Source of the DNA: Paracoccaceae bacterium
GTDB lineage: Bacteria > Pseudomonadota > Alphaproteobacteria > Rhodobacterales > Rhodobacteraceae
Assembly: GCA_025458985.1 (NCBI GenBank)
Contig: JALORM010000001.1
Span: forward strand, 1 to 42,821
Reading direction: 5' to 3'
DNA length: 42,821 nt
Positions 1 through 6,150 of the stretch are shown here, one piece after another (the first letter of the stretch is position 1; each line of letters begins with the position of its first letter). The position numbers and the translations under genes are program-made. Below the pieces are notes generated by a model, which was given only the letters and a program-made list of their open reading frames with translations, was not told where the DNA came from and did not search any database.

Positions 1-41
1 CCCTGCGGGGCCGGCATCCCGAACGCCAGAGAGGAAATCAA
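1..41 (+). promoter_or_regulatory. Leader of the LRR gene: GC hairpin plus shared ribosome-binding module
   Basis: Joined across the contig junction, the leader has a 7-bp stem CCGGCCC/GGGCCGG (42737-42754, partly repeated at 1-14). It is followed by TCCCGAACGCCAGAGAGGA (17-35), which carries the Shine-Dalgarno. The same 19 bases stand before the sliding-clamp gene at 791-809, also just after a GC hairpin (771-788). This looks like a duplicated gene-boundary module. Confidence 0.7.
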
Positions 42-81
42 ATGAGAACGACTGCAGAATACCAGGCGATGATCGTGGACG
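1..81. repeat. Direct terminal repeat, left copy (contig closure)
   Basis: Bases 1-81 are identical to 42741-42821. An exact overlap of this size at both contig ends is what an assembler leaves when a circular or circularly permuted genome is closed, so the real unit is 42,740 bp. The repeat ends just before the near-identical LRR units of the first gene begin. A true packaged short terminal repeat is less likely but not excluded. Confidence 0.93.
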
Positions 82-758
82 GCTCGCTCGACCTCTGGGG
101 CAACCAGATCAGCGACGTGTCGCCGCTCGCCGGGCTGACCGGGCTGACGGAGCTCTACCTCGGAGGCAACCAGATCAGCGACGTGTCGCCGCTCGCCGGG
201 CTGACCGGGCTGACGGTGCTCCACCTCGGGGGCAACCAGATCAGCGACGTGTCGCCGCTCGCCGGGCTGACCGGGCTGACGGAGCTCTACCTCGGGGGCA
301 ACCAGATCAGCGACGTGTCGCCGCTCGCCGGGCTGACCGGACTGACGGCGCTCCACCTCGGGGGCAACCAGATCGGCGACGTGTCGCCGCTCGCCGGACT
401 GACCGGGCTGACGACGCTCGACCTCGGGGGCAACCAGATCAGCAACGTGTCGCCGCTCGTCGGGCTGACTGGGCTGACGAAGCTCCAGCTCGGGCGCAAC
501 CAGATCAGCGACGTGTCGCCGCTCGCCGGGCTGACCGGGCTGACGGTGCTCTACCTCTGGGGCAACCAGATCAGCGACGTGTCGCCGCTCGCCGGGCTGA
601 CCGGGCTGACGGAGCTCGACCTCTGGGGCAACCAGATCAGCGACGTGTCGCCGCTCGCCGGACTGACCGGGCTGACGGAGCTCTACCTCGGGGACAACCA
701 GATCAGCGACGTGTCGCCGCTGCGGCTAGCGCTGCCGAATGCGCAAATCTTTCCGTGA
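42..758 (+). CDS. Internalin-type leucine-rich-repeat protein
   Basis: The 238-residue protein is almost entirely leucine-rich repeat: one partial and nine full 22-residue units of the form LTGLTxLxLGGNQISDVSPLAG, as in internalin/SDS22-type LRRs. Such repeats normally form a curved solenoid that binds other proteins. No signal peptide, membrane anchor or effector domain is visible, so it is probably cytoplasmic. The 66-bp units are nearly identical even at silent sites. The main differences fall on the two x positions of LTxLxL, which face the concave binding surface (E/V/A/T/K and Y/H/D/Q). The C-terminus leaves the repeat abruptly (LRLALPNAQIFP). The start is set by GAGAGGA at 29-35. The copy number could be an assembly estimate. 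Target unknown; an anti-defence or host-modulating binder is inference. Confidence 0.88.
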   Translation: MRTTAEYQAMIVDGSLDLWGNQISDVSPLAGLTGLTELYLGGNQISDVSPLAGLTGLTVLHLGGNQISDVSPLAGLTGLTELYLGGNQISDVSPLAGLTGLTALHLGGNQIGDVSPLAGLTGLTTLDLGGNQISNVSPLVGLTGLTKLQLGRNQISDVSPLAGLTGLTVLYLWGNQISDVSPLAGLTGLTELDLWGNQISDVSPLAGLTGLTELYLGDNQISDVSPLRLALPNAQIFP

Positions 759-770
759 CGCTACGACTGT

Positions 771-816
771 GGGGCGATACGCCGCCCCATTCCCGAACGC
801 CAGAGAGGATACGAAG
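771..816 (+). promoter_or_regulatory. Leader of the clamp gene: hairpin plus duplicated RBS module
   Basis: A 6-bp stem GGGGCG/CGCCCC (771-776 with 783-788) is followed by TCCCGAACGCCAGAGAGGA at 791-809, identical to 17-35 upstream of the LRR gene. The module decides the start of the next gene at 817 rather than the upstream in-frame ATG at 739. Confidence 0.65.
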
Positions 817-1932
817 ATGACCGTCACCATTCACTCGACCGACCTCGCCCCCGTCCTGCGCACGGCCGCCGCCGCGATCGAGCGGCGCAACCCTATTCCG
901 ATCCTCGGGATGCTGCGCCTGACTGCCGCCGCTGGCGCAGACGTGGCGACAGTGACCGCCACCGATCTTGACATCGAGATCGCAACCGAGGTTCCGGCCT
1001 CGGCCGAGGCCGACCTAGACATCGCCGTTGCCCCCAGCCGCCTCGCAATGGCCTGCGCGGGCTACAGGGGGGATGTCCGGCTGTCGCTGTCGCGCGAGGG
1101 GCAAGCAGAAATCCTTACCATTGCCGCCGCCGATATGACGCAGCGGGTGCGCTCGATCCTTCCGTCCACCGAATTCCCGGTGATGCGGCGCGCAGAGGGT
1201 GACGGCTTCGATCTGGCCGAGGCCGACCTTTGGGCGGCTCTGCACAACACCCTGCCATGCGTCTCGACCGAGGAAACCCGCTACTACCTGAATGGCGTGT
1301 ATCTCGACGCCATGAAGGGCTGCGCGGTCGCGACCGACGGGTGGCGTCTTGCCAGATACGACCTGATTGGCATCGCGCCGATGCAGGCCGGTGCGATCCT
1401 GCCCACCAAGGCCGCCAAGCTTCTGCTTGGCCTTCTGCGGCGCGACGGCAATCGCCTAGTGTGCGCTCAGTTCGCCATGAGCGAGCGTCGCAAAGACAAG
1501 TCATCCGACCCGGAGCCGTGGCCAGACCGGATGACATTCACGGTCGGAGACGCGCAGATCACGACCAAGATAATCGACGGCACCTATCCCGACTGGACTC
1601 GCGTCATCCCTGCGCCCAGCGACGCGATCTCGGTCGCGGTGTCGCGCGCGGCGGTACAGCAGGTCACGGCGCTCTGCGATCTTGATGAACCCATCGCCAT
1701 CAGCCCGGAAACCGGAAAGCTGACCGTCAAGACCGCCGACGGCGACCTGACAGAGGTCTCCGGCCAGCCCGGGCAAGGCGAACGGTTCAGCCTGAAAGCC
1801 CGCTACCTCCGCGACATCCTTGGCCGCCACGATCCGGCTCGCTTGAGCGGCAAGGACGCAAATCACCCGCTCATGGTCGCAACGGAAGACCCTCGGCTTC
1901 TGCACGTGTTCATGCCCATGCTGCTGGACTGA
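817..1932 (+). CDS. dnaN: Phage-encoded DNA polymerase III beta subunit (sliding clamp)
   Basis: The 371-residue protein has the length and three-domain layout of a bacterial beta clamp. The N-terminus resembles DnaN (LAPVLRTAAAAIERRNPIPI, then TDLDIEI). The middle has the usual segment ending in ATDGWRLA, and the C-terminus HVFMPMLLD matches the conserved clamp ending (V-M-P-M-R/L). Beta clamps ring DNA and tether polymerase and other clamp-binding proteins. No polymerase or clamp loader is seen in this genome, so the clamp must use the host's machinery or redirect it. The start at 817 follows GAGAGGA. It shares its leader with the LRR gene and is likely cotranscribed with it. Confidence 0.93.
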   Translation: MTVTIHSTDLAPVLRTAAAAIERRNPIPILGMLRLTAAAGADVATVTATDLDIEIATEVPASAEADLDIAVAPSRLAMACAGYRGDVRLSLSREGQAEILTIAAADMTQRVRSILPSTEFPVMRRAEGDGFDLAEADLWAALHNTLPCVSTEETRYYLNGVYLDAMKGCAVATDGWRLARYDLIGIAPMQAGAILPTKAAKLLLGLLRRDGNRLVCAQFAMSERRKDKSSDPEPWPDRMTFTVGDAQITTKIIDGTYPDWTRVIPAPSDAISVAVSRAAVQQVTALCDLDEPIAISPETGKLTVKTADGDLTEVSGQPGQGERFSLKARYLRDILGRHDPARLSGKDANHPLMVATEDPRLLHVFMPMLLD

Positions 1933-1938
1933 CGAGAC

Positions 1939-2053
1939 CCCCGCCGACGTGGGCAGATTGCCCGGTGACGCGGCGGGGTAGCAGGGGCTGCGGGGTGCCG
2001 GAGCTACCGCGCTTGCAACACCGGAGCCGGGGTCGGTGCCTGCGAAACCCCGG
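1939..2053 (+). promoter_or_regulatory. Structured GC-rich leader or attenuator between the clamp gene and a small ORF
   Basis: This gap of about 140 bp can fold heavily. An 8-bp stem CCCCGCCG/CGGCGGGG (1939-1946 with 1971-1978) encloses GGGC-AGATT-GCCC (1951-1963). A second perfect 7-bp stem GCCGGGG/CCCCGGC ends just before AGGAGA at 2061. There is no T-run, so it is not a classic terminator. It could be an attenuator, a processing site or a small structured RNA. Confidence 0.5.
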
Positions 2054-2073
2054 CGCAGATAGGAGACTGACAG

Positions 2074-2238
2074 ATGAACCCGAATGCATGGAAAGAATAC
2101 GCGGCCGATTTCATCGCCATTTCGGATGCCGAAATCGAGCGGGAAAAAGATCGGGCCGCAGAACTGATCGCCGAGCAAGAGCAATGGCTCGAAGCCATCG
2201 CCTCGTGGGAAGCAGCCGGAAAGCCTAGGAGAGAATGA
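2074..2238 (+). CDS. Small acidic helical protein, 54 aa
   Basis: An ORF beginning MNPNAWKEYA with an excellent Shine-Dalgarno in AGGAGACTGACAG just upstream. The same initiation string recurs before genes at 41080 and 42420. The product is charged and predicted helical (many E, A, K), with no recognisable domain. It ends one base before the next start. Function unknown; probably a real early gene because of its RBS and tight spacing. Confidence 0.65.
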   Translation: MNPNAWKEYAADFIAISDAEIEREKDRAAELIAEQEQWLEAIASWEAAGKPRRE

Positions 2239-2239
2239 C

Positions 2240-2587
2240 ATGGCCGACCCGACCGTAGAAGAACTGCGTCGCGAACTCGATGAGGCGTTCCGAGACGTCA
2301 TCAGAGCTCAGGGGCGCGAGACCAAGGCCCGCAACCGGCTCGACGCGCGCCTCATCGCGGACGCCGAGGCCGAGTTTGCCTCCCGGGGGATCACGCCCGG
2401 AAAGCGCGTGATCGGCAAGCACCGTTGGTCCCATGGGCCGGTCGAGGGTATCTACAAGGGCTTTGAGAGCCCTACGTATCACTGGGCAGACCCAGAGCCC
2501 GTCGTCATGGACATCAAGAAGGCCGGCAGCGCTCACGCGACCCGCCGGGTCTACGGCACGGACTGGCGACTGGCGGAGGGGGAGTGA
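2240..2587 (+). CDS. Hypothetical early protein, 115 aa
   Basis: Begins MADPTVEELRRELDEAF, a charged helical first third. A compact second half carries the segments GITPGKRVIGKHRW and GIYKGFESPTYHWADPEP, which look like a small beta-rich fold. AGGAGAGA lies just before the ATG. The stop overlaps the next ATG (TGATG). No family recognised. It belongs to the rightward run of small, coupled accessory genes. Confidence 0.75.
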   Translation: MADPTVEELRRELDEAFRDVIRAQGRETKARNRLDARLIADAEAEFASRGITPGKRVIGKHRWSHGPVEGIYKGFESPTYHWADPEPVVMDIKKAGSAHATRRVYGTDWRLAEGE

Positions 2588-2769
2588 TGCTCACGCTCAT
2601 TGCCACGCTCGCGGCTCTTGGCGCCACCACGTCCGGAGCGTTCTTCTGCTACGTCTCCTGGTCGGTCTGGCGCCAGGACGACATGCCGTCCGCGATCCTT
2701 GCCGCCGGCACGGCCGCCGGGTGCTTCGCCATCGCATTCGGATGCCTCTGGCTCGGGTGGGCGCTGTGA
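2587..2769 (+). CDS. Small two-helix membrane protein, 60 aa
   Basis: Two hydrophobic segments (about residues 1-26 and 36-60) are separated by a short charged link WRQDDMP. This is an inner-membrane hairpin with no known family. The start could be the GTG at 2584 or the ATG at 2587; both overlap the preceding stop. It ends in a TGATG overlap with the next gene. A role such as superinfection exclusion is possible but unsupported. Confidence 0.7.
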   Translation: MLTLIATLAALGATTSGAFFCYVSWSVWRQDDMPSAILAAGTAAGCFAIAFGCLWLGWAL

Positions 2770-2957
2770 TGACTCCCTCCGAAGCTGCCATCCACGCCCA
2801 GATCCTGCGCCAGGTCGTCCGCGGCGTCGGGCTGTCCGCCGTGCTCGACGAAATCGCGAAGATGATTGAGGAATACAAAGCCACAGACCACGATGAGGTT
2901 CTGCGGTTCGCGGCAAGAATGAAGAAGCTGGCCGATGAATTGGAGGGCCGGGAATGA
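2769..2957 (+). CDS. Small helical hypothetical protein, 62 aa
   Basis: Starts MTPSEAAIHAQILRQVVRG by TGATG overlap with the upstream gene. The rest is amphipathic and predicted helical (DEIAKMIEEYK, ending ADELEGRE). No domain recognised. The stop overlaps the next start as ATGA, indicating translational coupling. Confidence 0.7.
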   Translation: MTPSEAAIHAQILRQVVRGVGLSAVLDEIAKMIEEYKATDHDEVLRFAARMKKLADELEGRE

Positions 2958-3181
2958 AAATTGACTTGCGCGTCACAATCCCGTTCGTTCTCCCCTTCGT
3001 TATACTGGCAACATTCCGGCTCCTATGGCTGTTTGGGGGCGCAGATTGGAACGGCAACGCAATCGTAGTGATATGTGCAATCAGCGGCTTTATCGCCGGA
3101 TGCGTAATAGCGTTCATTCTCTTTGTAGCAGGCGTATCCATCGGAACAATCACCATTAGCCGCAACGGTGGCAAGAAATGA
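2954..3181 (+). CDS. Small membrane protein, 75 aa, lower GC than its neighbours
   Basis: Two hydrophobic stretches (about 8-27 and 36-66) in a 75-residue protein with a basic tail (SRNGGKK). The gene is clearly less GC-rich (about half GC) and uses more A/T-ending codons than the genes on both sides, which suggests a recent acquisition. It is tied to its neighbours by ATGA overlaps at both ends. No family recognised. Confidence 0.72.
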   Translation: MKIDLRVTIPFVLPFVILATFRLLWLFGGADWNGNAIVVICAISGFIAGCVIAFILFVAGVSIGTITISRNGGKK

Positions 3182-3435
3182 CCGAAGAACTCGAACTGCT
3201 GATTGCCCGAGCCCGCCGCGAATGGGAAGCCAAATCCCCAGCCGACCGCGAAGCCATGATCGCCGCGCAGAAAGTCAACTACGCCGTTTCGGAAGCCGCG
3301 TGGGGCAGCGATGCCGACGAGGCCGCCTATCGCGCTGCGTACGAAGCGGGCGACGAAGCCGAAATGGCACGGCTTGAGGCCGAGTCGCAGGCCCGAATGG
3401 ACGCGTCCAGAAAGCGGATGGAGGGGCGGGAATGA
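3178..3435 (+). CDS. Acidic, Ala-rich helical protein, 85 aa
   Basis: Starts MTEELELLIARARREWEAKS. The whole sequence is charged and Ala-rich (DEAAYRAAYEAGDEAEMARL) and is predicted to form long helices or a coiled coil. ATGA overlaps join it to both neighbours. No domain or catalytic motif is visible, so its function is unknown. Confidence 0.72.
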   Translation: MTEELELLIARARREWEAKSPADREAMIAAQKVNYAVSEAAWGSDADEAAYRAAYEAGDEAEMARLEAESQARMDASRKRMEGRE

Positions 3436-4103
3436 ACACCGAATGGGGCGAAATCAATATCGACGTGGACGCATCCGATCCTTCGGATGTTGTTCTGTGG
3501 GCTAATGGTGAGTTCGTCGGCAACGTGGGCCACCGAGTTCAGGCGGTCGGACAGGTGTTCGACGTCGACAGGGCCTTTGCCGACGAGATTGCGAGGCGCT
3601 GGGCGTTGGCTAATGCCGCAGAGGCCGAGCGAGACGCCTACCGGGCCGAACTTTCAGCCGTCATGCCGGCCGACTTCGCGGACTGGCACGAGAACAACTC
3701 GCAGGAATGGCCTCAGGTGGCAGCGGGAGTGATCCGCAGCCTGCGGGAGAGGGAGCAATTGGGCTGGGCGGCGGCCGAAGAGGCTAATGCCGAGATCGCG
3801 CGCCTACGTGCGGCGCTCGCCCACAGTGACCAACCCTGCGCCTATTGCACACTCCCAGCAAACGAGTGGGGGAAATGCAAGAGTGGTTTTCCGGGATGCG
3901 CCCGATCTGACGATGCAATGGGCTGCCCTGAGCTGGGGGCGGCGCTGCAATGTGTGCATCTCGAAGAAGAAATCGAGAGACTGCGGGCGGCACTGGAACG
4001 CCTGCGCGATTGCGATTGGGTGATCCCCCCGCACGATCGGATGGACGCGGTGCGCGAGATCGCCCGCGCCGCCCTCACCCCCAAGGAGCCGACCGATGGC
4101 TGA
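3432..4103 (+). CDS. Hypothetical protein with coiled coil and Cys cluster, 223 aa (Ea22-like context)
   Basis: The N-terminus (about 1-45) is beta-rich. It is followed by a charged coiled-coil stretch, a Cys-rich segment at about 137-160 (CAYCTLP ... KCKSGFPGC) that could bind zinc, a second coiled coil (EEEIERLRAALERL) and a short tail. Architecture and place resemble Ea22-type early phage proteins, but I cannot assign a family. The tail EPTDG is encoded by the RBS module of the next gene, with which it overlaps by 8 bases. Confidence 0.7.
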   Translation: MNTEWGEINIDVDASDPSDVVLWANGEFVGNVGHRVQAVGQVFDVDRAFADEIARRWALANAAEAERDAYRAELSAVMPADFADWHENNSQEWPQVAAGVIRSLREREQLGWAAAEEANAEIARLRAALAHSDQPCAYCTLPANEWGKCKSGFPGCARSDDAMGCPELGAALQCVHLEEEIERLRAALERLRDCDWVIPPHDRMDAVREIARAALTPKEPTDG

Positions 4104-4104
4104 T
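4085..4104 (+). repeat. Gene-boundary module, copy 1 (20 bp)
   Basis: GGAGCCGACCGATGGCTGAT contains the Shine-Dalgarno GGAG and the start ATG (4096) of the next gene. An identical 20-mer lies at 4407-4426 over the next start, and its first 14 bases recur at 4584-4597. Identical boundary sequences of this kind can serve as recombination joints between small genes. Confidence 0.75.
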
Positions 4105-4425
4105 GTCATTCGCACCGATACCGAACATATGCGCGTCTCTGGTAAGTGGTTTCGGACCGCTGATTTGGCTGACGCCGCCTTTGACTTGGTTCGACGTGCC
4201 GGAAGCGAAAACCCGGCCTTCGACATGCCGCCTTTCTTCTACACAGGCAGTCCCTACGGCGAGGCCCTTCTAGCGCTTGGCGTGGCGCCTTGTGATCCGC
4301 CACCGTCATACCGCGTCATGTTCACGCCTCATTTCGGGAAGTCGCCATGGTGGCGCCGTGCGCCAATTTGGCCGAGTGTTTTTGGCGTCGATCCAGCGCT
4401 GAACGAGGAGCCGACCGATGGCTGA
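4096..4425 (+). CDS. Hypothetical protein, 109 aa
   Basis: Starts MADVIRTDTEHMRVSGKWFR. It contains a segment rich in aromatic residues and prolines (FDMPPFFYTGSPYGEALLALG) and no recognisable domain. It begins and ends in copies of the same 20-bp boundary module, so its last residues EPTDG repeat those of the preceding protein. Function unknown. Confidence 0.65.
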   Translation: MADVIRTDTEHMRVSGKWFRTADLADAAFDLVRRAGSENPAFDMPPFFYTGSPYGEALLALGVAPCDPPPSYRVMFTPHFGKSPWWRRAPIWPSVFGVDPALNEEPTDG

Positions 4426-4426
4426 T
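4407..4426 (+). repeat. Gene-boundary module, copy 2 (20 bp)
   Basis: Exact copy of 4085-4104 covering the RBS and ATG (4418) of the following gene. The shared part of the two proteins downstream is only MAD. Confidence 0.75.
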
Positions 4427-4909
4427 TTCTGCAAAGACTGCTCGATTGCCATCTTTGGAGAAGACTTCGGGGACCTAGCGAACCTTGGAAACGGCGAGGT
4501 ACTTCAACCGGGCTACGGCTACCCTGTCGTATGCGAGGTCTGCGGCCCTATCCTTGTAGACGATGAAGGCAAGCGCCTCCCCCGGAGCCGACCGATGCCA
4601 CCTGACCGCGTCCGCCTCGACCCCGACCACGCCGGCTGGAACGACCAGGTTGTCGGCTGGGCGTCGGAAGCCCGCGACGATCAGGGCCGCTCGATAGCCC
4701 CGGCCGACTGGCCGGAATACGTCACGCTTGCCGCCGCCGAGGCCTTCGGCCTCGCGGTGGCCAAGGCGGCGCTGGAACGGGCGGTGCAGGTGGCCGACCG
4801 CCTTTTCTATCCTGACGAAACGAAGATCAGCGCCAGCATTCGCGAGGCCATCCGCGCCATCGACCCCGCCGAAATCATCGCGGAAGTGAAGGAGGGGAGA
4901 GGGGAATGA
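4418..4909 (+). CDS. Zn-ribbon-like hypothetical protein, 163 aa, possible in-frame fusion
   Basis: The N-terminal 45 residues hold two CxxC pairs (FCKDCS and CEVCG), suggesting a small zinc ribbon. The rest is a helical domain (DWPEYVTLAAAEAFGLAVAK). An in-frame copy of the local boundary module (GGAGCCGACCGATG, 4584-4597) lies at the junction, so a second product could start at the ATG at 4595. This suggests the gene formed when a zinc-ribbon cassette fused to a separate downstream gene. Stop overlaps the next ATG. Confidence 0.68.
   Translation: MADFCKDCSIAIFGEDFGDLANLGNGEVLQPGYGYPVVCEVCGPILVDDEGKRLPRSRPMPPDRVRLDPDHAGWNDQVVGWASEARDDQGRSIAPADWPEYVTLAAAEAFGLAVAKAALERAVQVADRLFYPDETKISASIREAIRAIDPAEIIAEVKEGRGE
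4584..4597 (+). repeat. Gene-boundary module, copy 3, internal and in frame
   Basis: GGAGCCGACCGATG, identical to the first 14 bases of 4085-4104, sits inside the preceding ORF with its ATG in frame. It may act as an internal translation start. Confidence 0.6.
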
Positions 4910-5091
4910 GCTACGCAGTCGTCGGCGAAACGATTGAACTGCGCCGGGGTCCGAGGCGGGGCGAGCGGGTTGTAGTTCTCGAAGTCTGCTGGTCTGGCGG
5001 CGATGAATACTACGTCGGAAAATCCCCCACGATGGGGCGTGTGAGGTGGAACTGGAAGGCTGTTCTCAACGTATCGAGGGGCGAAGTATGA
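4906..5091 (+). CDS. Small beta-rich hypothetical protein, 61 aa
   Basis: Starts MSYAVVGETIELRRGPRRGE. Short alternating hydrophobic strands with basic loops suggest a small SH3- or KOW-like barrel. The repeated glycine-basic pattern fits this, but the match is only visual. ATGA overlaps on both sides. Function unknown. Confidence 0.65.
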   Translation: MSYAVVGETIELRRGPRRGERVVVLEVCWSGGDEYYVGKSPTMGRVRWNWKAVLNVSRGEV

Positions 5092-5192
5092 CCGCCCTCG
5101 CCGATCTTCTCGCCGCCGCGGCCCTGTGGATCGCGCTCACCGCCGGGACGGTGCTGGTAGCCGTCCAGGCCGCTGCGTGGTGGTGGGGATGA
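5088..5192 (+). CDS. Single-span membrane peptide, 34 aa
   Basis: A tiny ORF starting MTALADLLAAAALWIAL and ending AAWWWG. It is one continuous transmembrane helix with a Trp-rich end. It is joined by ATGA overlaps to the genes on both sides, which supports translation despite the size. No family known. Confidence 0.55.
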   Translation: MTALADLLAAAALWIALTAGTVLVAVQAAAWWWG

Positions 5193-5827
5193 TCGCCGCG
5201 CTCTTTGTCGAGACCGGGGGTTCGTACTGGAACCTCGACGGCGTTGACCCGTGGGACGAAGCCCGCGACGCCCGGCGGTACGCTGGCCCGTGGCCAGTCG
5301 TGGCGCATCCGCCGTGCCAGCGGTGGGGCAAGTTCTGGGCTGGCCAGCCGCTGCACATCGCGCGGACGGGCGAGCGGAAGCGCAAGGGCGACGACGGCGG
5401 GTGCTTTGCAGCGGCGCTGGCGTCAGTCCGGGAGTGGGGCGGCGTGCTGGAACACCCGTGGGGCAGCCATGCATGGCCACACTTCGGCCTCGCGGTGCCA
5501 CCAAGAGCCGGCGGGTGGATCATCGCCGACGACTACGGATGGACCTGTTGTGTCGAACAAGGCCAGTACGGACACTATGCCCGGAAGCCCACGCTGCTTT
5601 ACGCCGTCGGCGTTCGGCTTCCCGATCTGCGATGGGGCAAGACCGAACCGACGTTCCCCAAATGGGCGCTTGATCGCTACGGGCTGGCCAAATGCAAGCG
5701 CGCCGGGGAACTGGCCTTCAAGGGCGGCGGCAAGGATAACAAGCACCGGATCGGCACGCCGCCGGAGTTCCGCGACCTGCTGATCGGCATGGCCCGGTCG
5801 GTTGCCATGCAGGAGCCCGCCCAGTGA
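5189..5827 (+). CDS. Cytosine-C5 DNA methyltransferase-like protein
   Basis: The 212-residue protein starts MIAALFVETGGSYWNL, where the glycine pair resembles motif I of C5 methyltransferases. It carries HPPCQRWG at about residue 40, matching the catalytic Pro-Cys motif IV (PPCQ). It ends in GTPPEFRDLLIGMA, typical of a phage family I know only as methyltransferase-like. It lacks a recognisable target recognition domain and is much shorter than full C5 enzymes (usually over 300 aa), so activity is uncertain. A role in protecting phage DNA from restriction is inferred. ATGA start; the stop overlaps the next GTG. Confidence 0.65.
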   Translation: MIAALFVETGGSYWNLDGVDPWDEARDARRYAGPWPVVAHPPCQRWGKFWAGQPLHIARTGERKRKGDDGGCFAAALASVREWGGVLEHPWGSHAWPHFGLAVPPRAGGWIIADDYGWTCCVEQGQYGHYARKPTLLYAVGVRLPDLRWGKTEPTFPKWALDRYGLAKCKRAGELAFKGGGKDNKHRIGTPPEFRDLLIGMARSVAMQEPAQ

Positions 5828-6150
5828 CCTGCCTCGCCGCCCTCTGCCTCGTCGGCGCGCTCGCGGTTGACGGCGACACGCTGCGCCTGGACGGCCAGCG
5901 CTACCGGCTCTGGGGGATCGACGCCCCCGAAATGCGCGAGCCCGCCGGCCCGGGCGCCAAGCGCGCGCTGGCCGGCCTGATCGCCGGTCAGCCGCTCGCC
6001 TGCGATTGGATCGACACCGACCGCTACGGTCGCCCCGTGGTCCGCTGCGACCTGCCGGACGGCCGCGACCTGTCCTGCGCGATGGCGGCGACGGGCCGGG
6101 CGACAGACTGGCCGAGGTATTCGGCCGGGAGATACGAGGGGTGCGGATGA
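5824..6150 (+). CDS. Thermonuclease-fold (SNase) protein
   Basis: A short hydrophobic N-terminus (CLAALCLVGALAV) could be a signal peptide or the first strand. It is followed by the SNase pattern: DGDTLRLDGQRYRLWGIDAPE with metal-binding Asp residues, and DRYGRPVVRC with the expected Arg. At 108 aa it is close to the minimal SNase core (about 110-130). These enzymes cut DNA or RNA with calcium, and plasmid and phage members often act in conjugation or host DNA decay. Starts at GTG in a GTGA overlap. The last 20 bases (6128-6147) nearly repeat those at the end of the next gene. Confidence 0.85.
   Translation: MTCLAALCLVGALAVDGDTLRLDGQRYRLWGIDAPEMREPAGPGAKRALAGLIAGQPLACDWIDTDRYGRPVVRCDLPDGRDLSCAMAATGRATDWPRYSAGRYEGCG

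Noticed and set aside
42..758. Diversity-generating retroelement target
   Set aside because: No reverse transcriptase or template repeat seen in the window, and the variable codons are not of the AAY type expected.
739..816. Longer start for the clamp gene
   Set aside because: The extension overlaps the LRR gene end and the leader hairpin; the ATG at 817 has the RBS and matches the family's start.
1115..1537. Long minus-strand and alternate-frame ORFs over the clamp gene
   Set aside because: They are shadows in a GC-rich genome; the plus-strand frame is a clear DnaN homologue.
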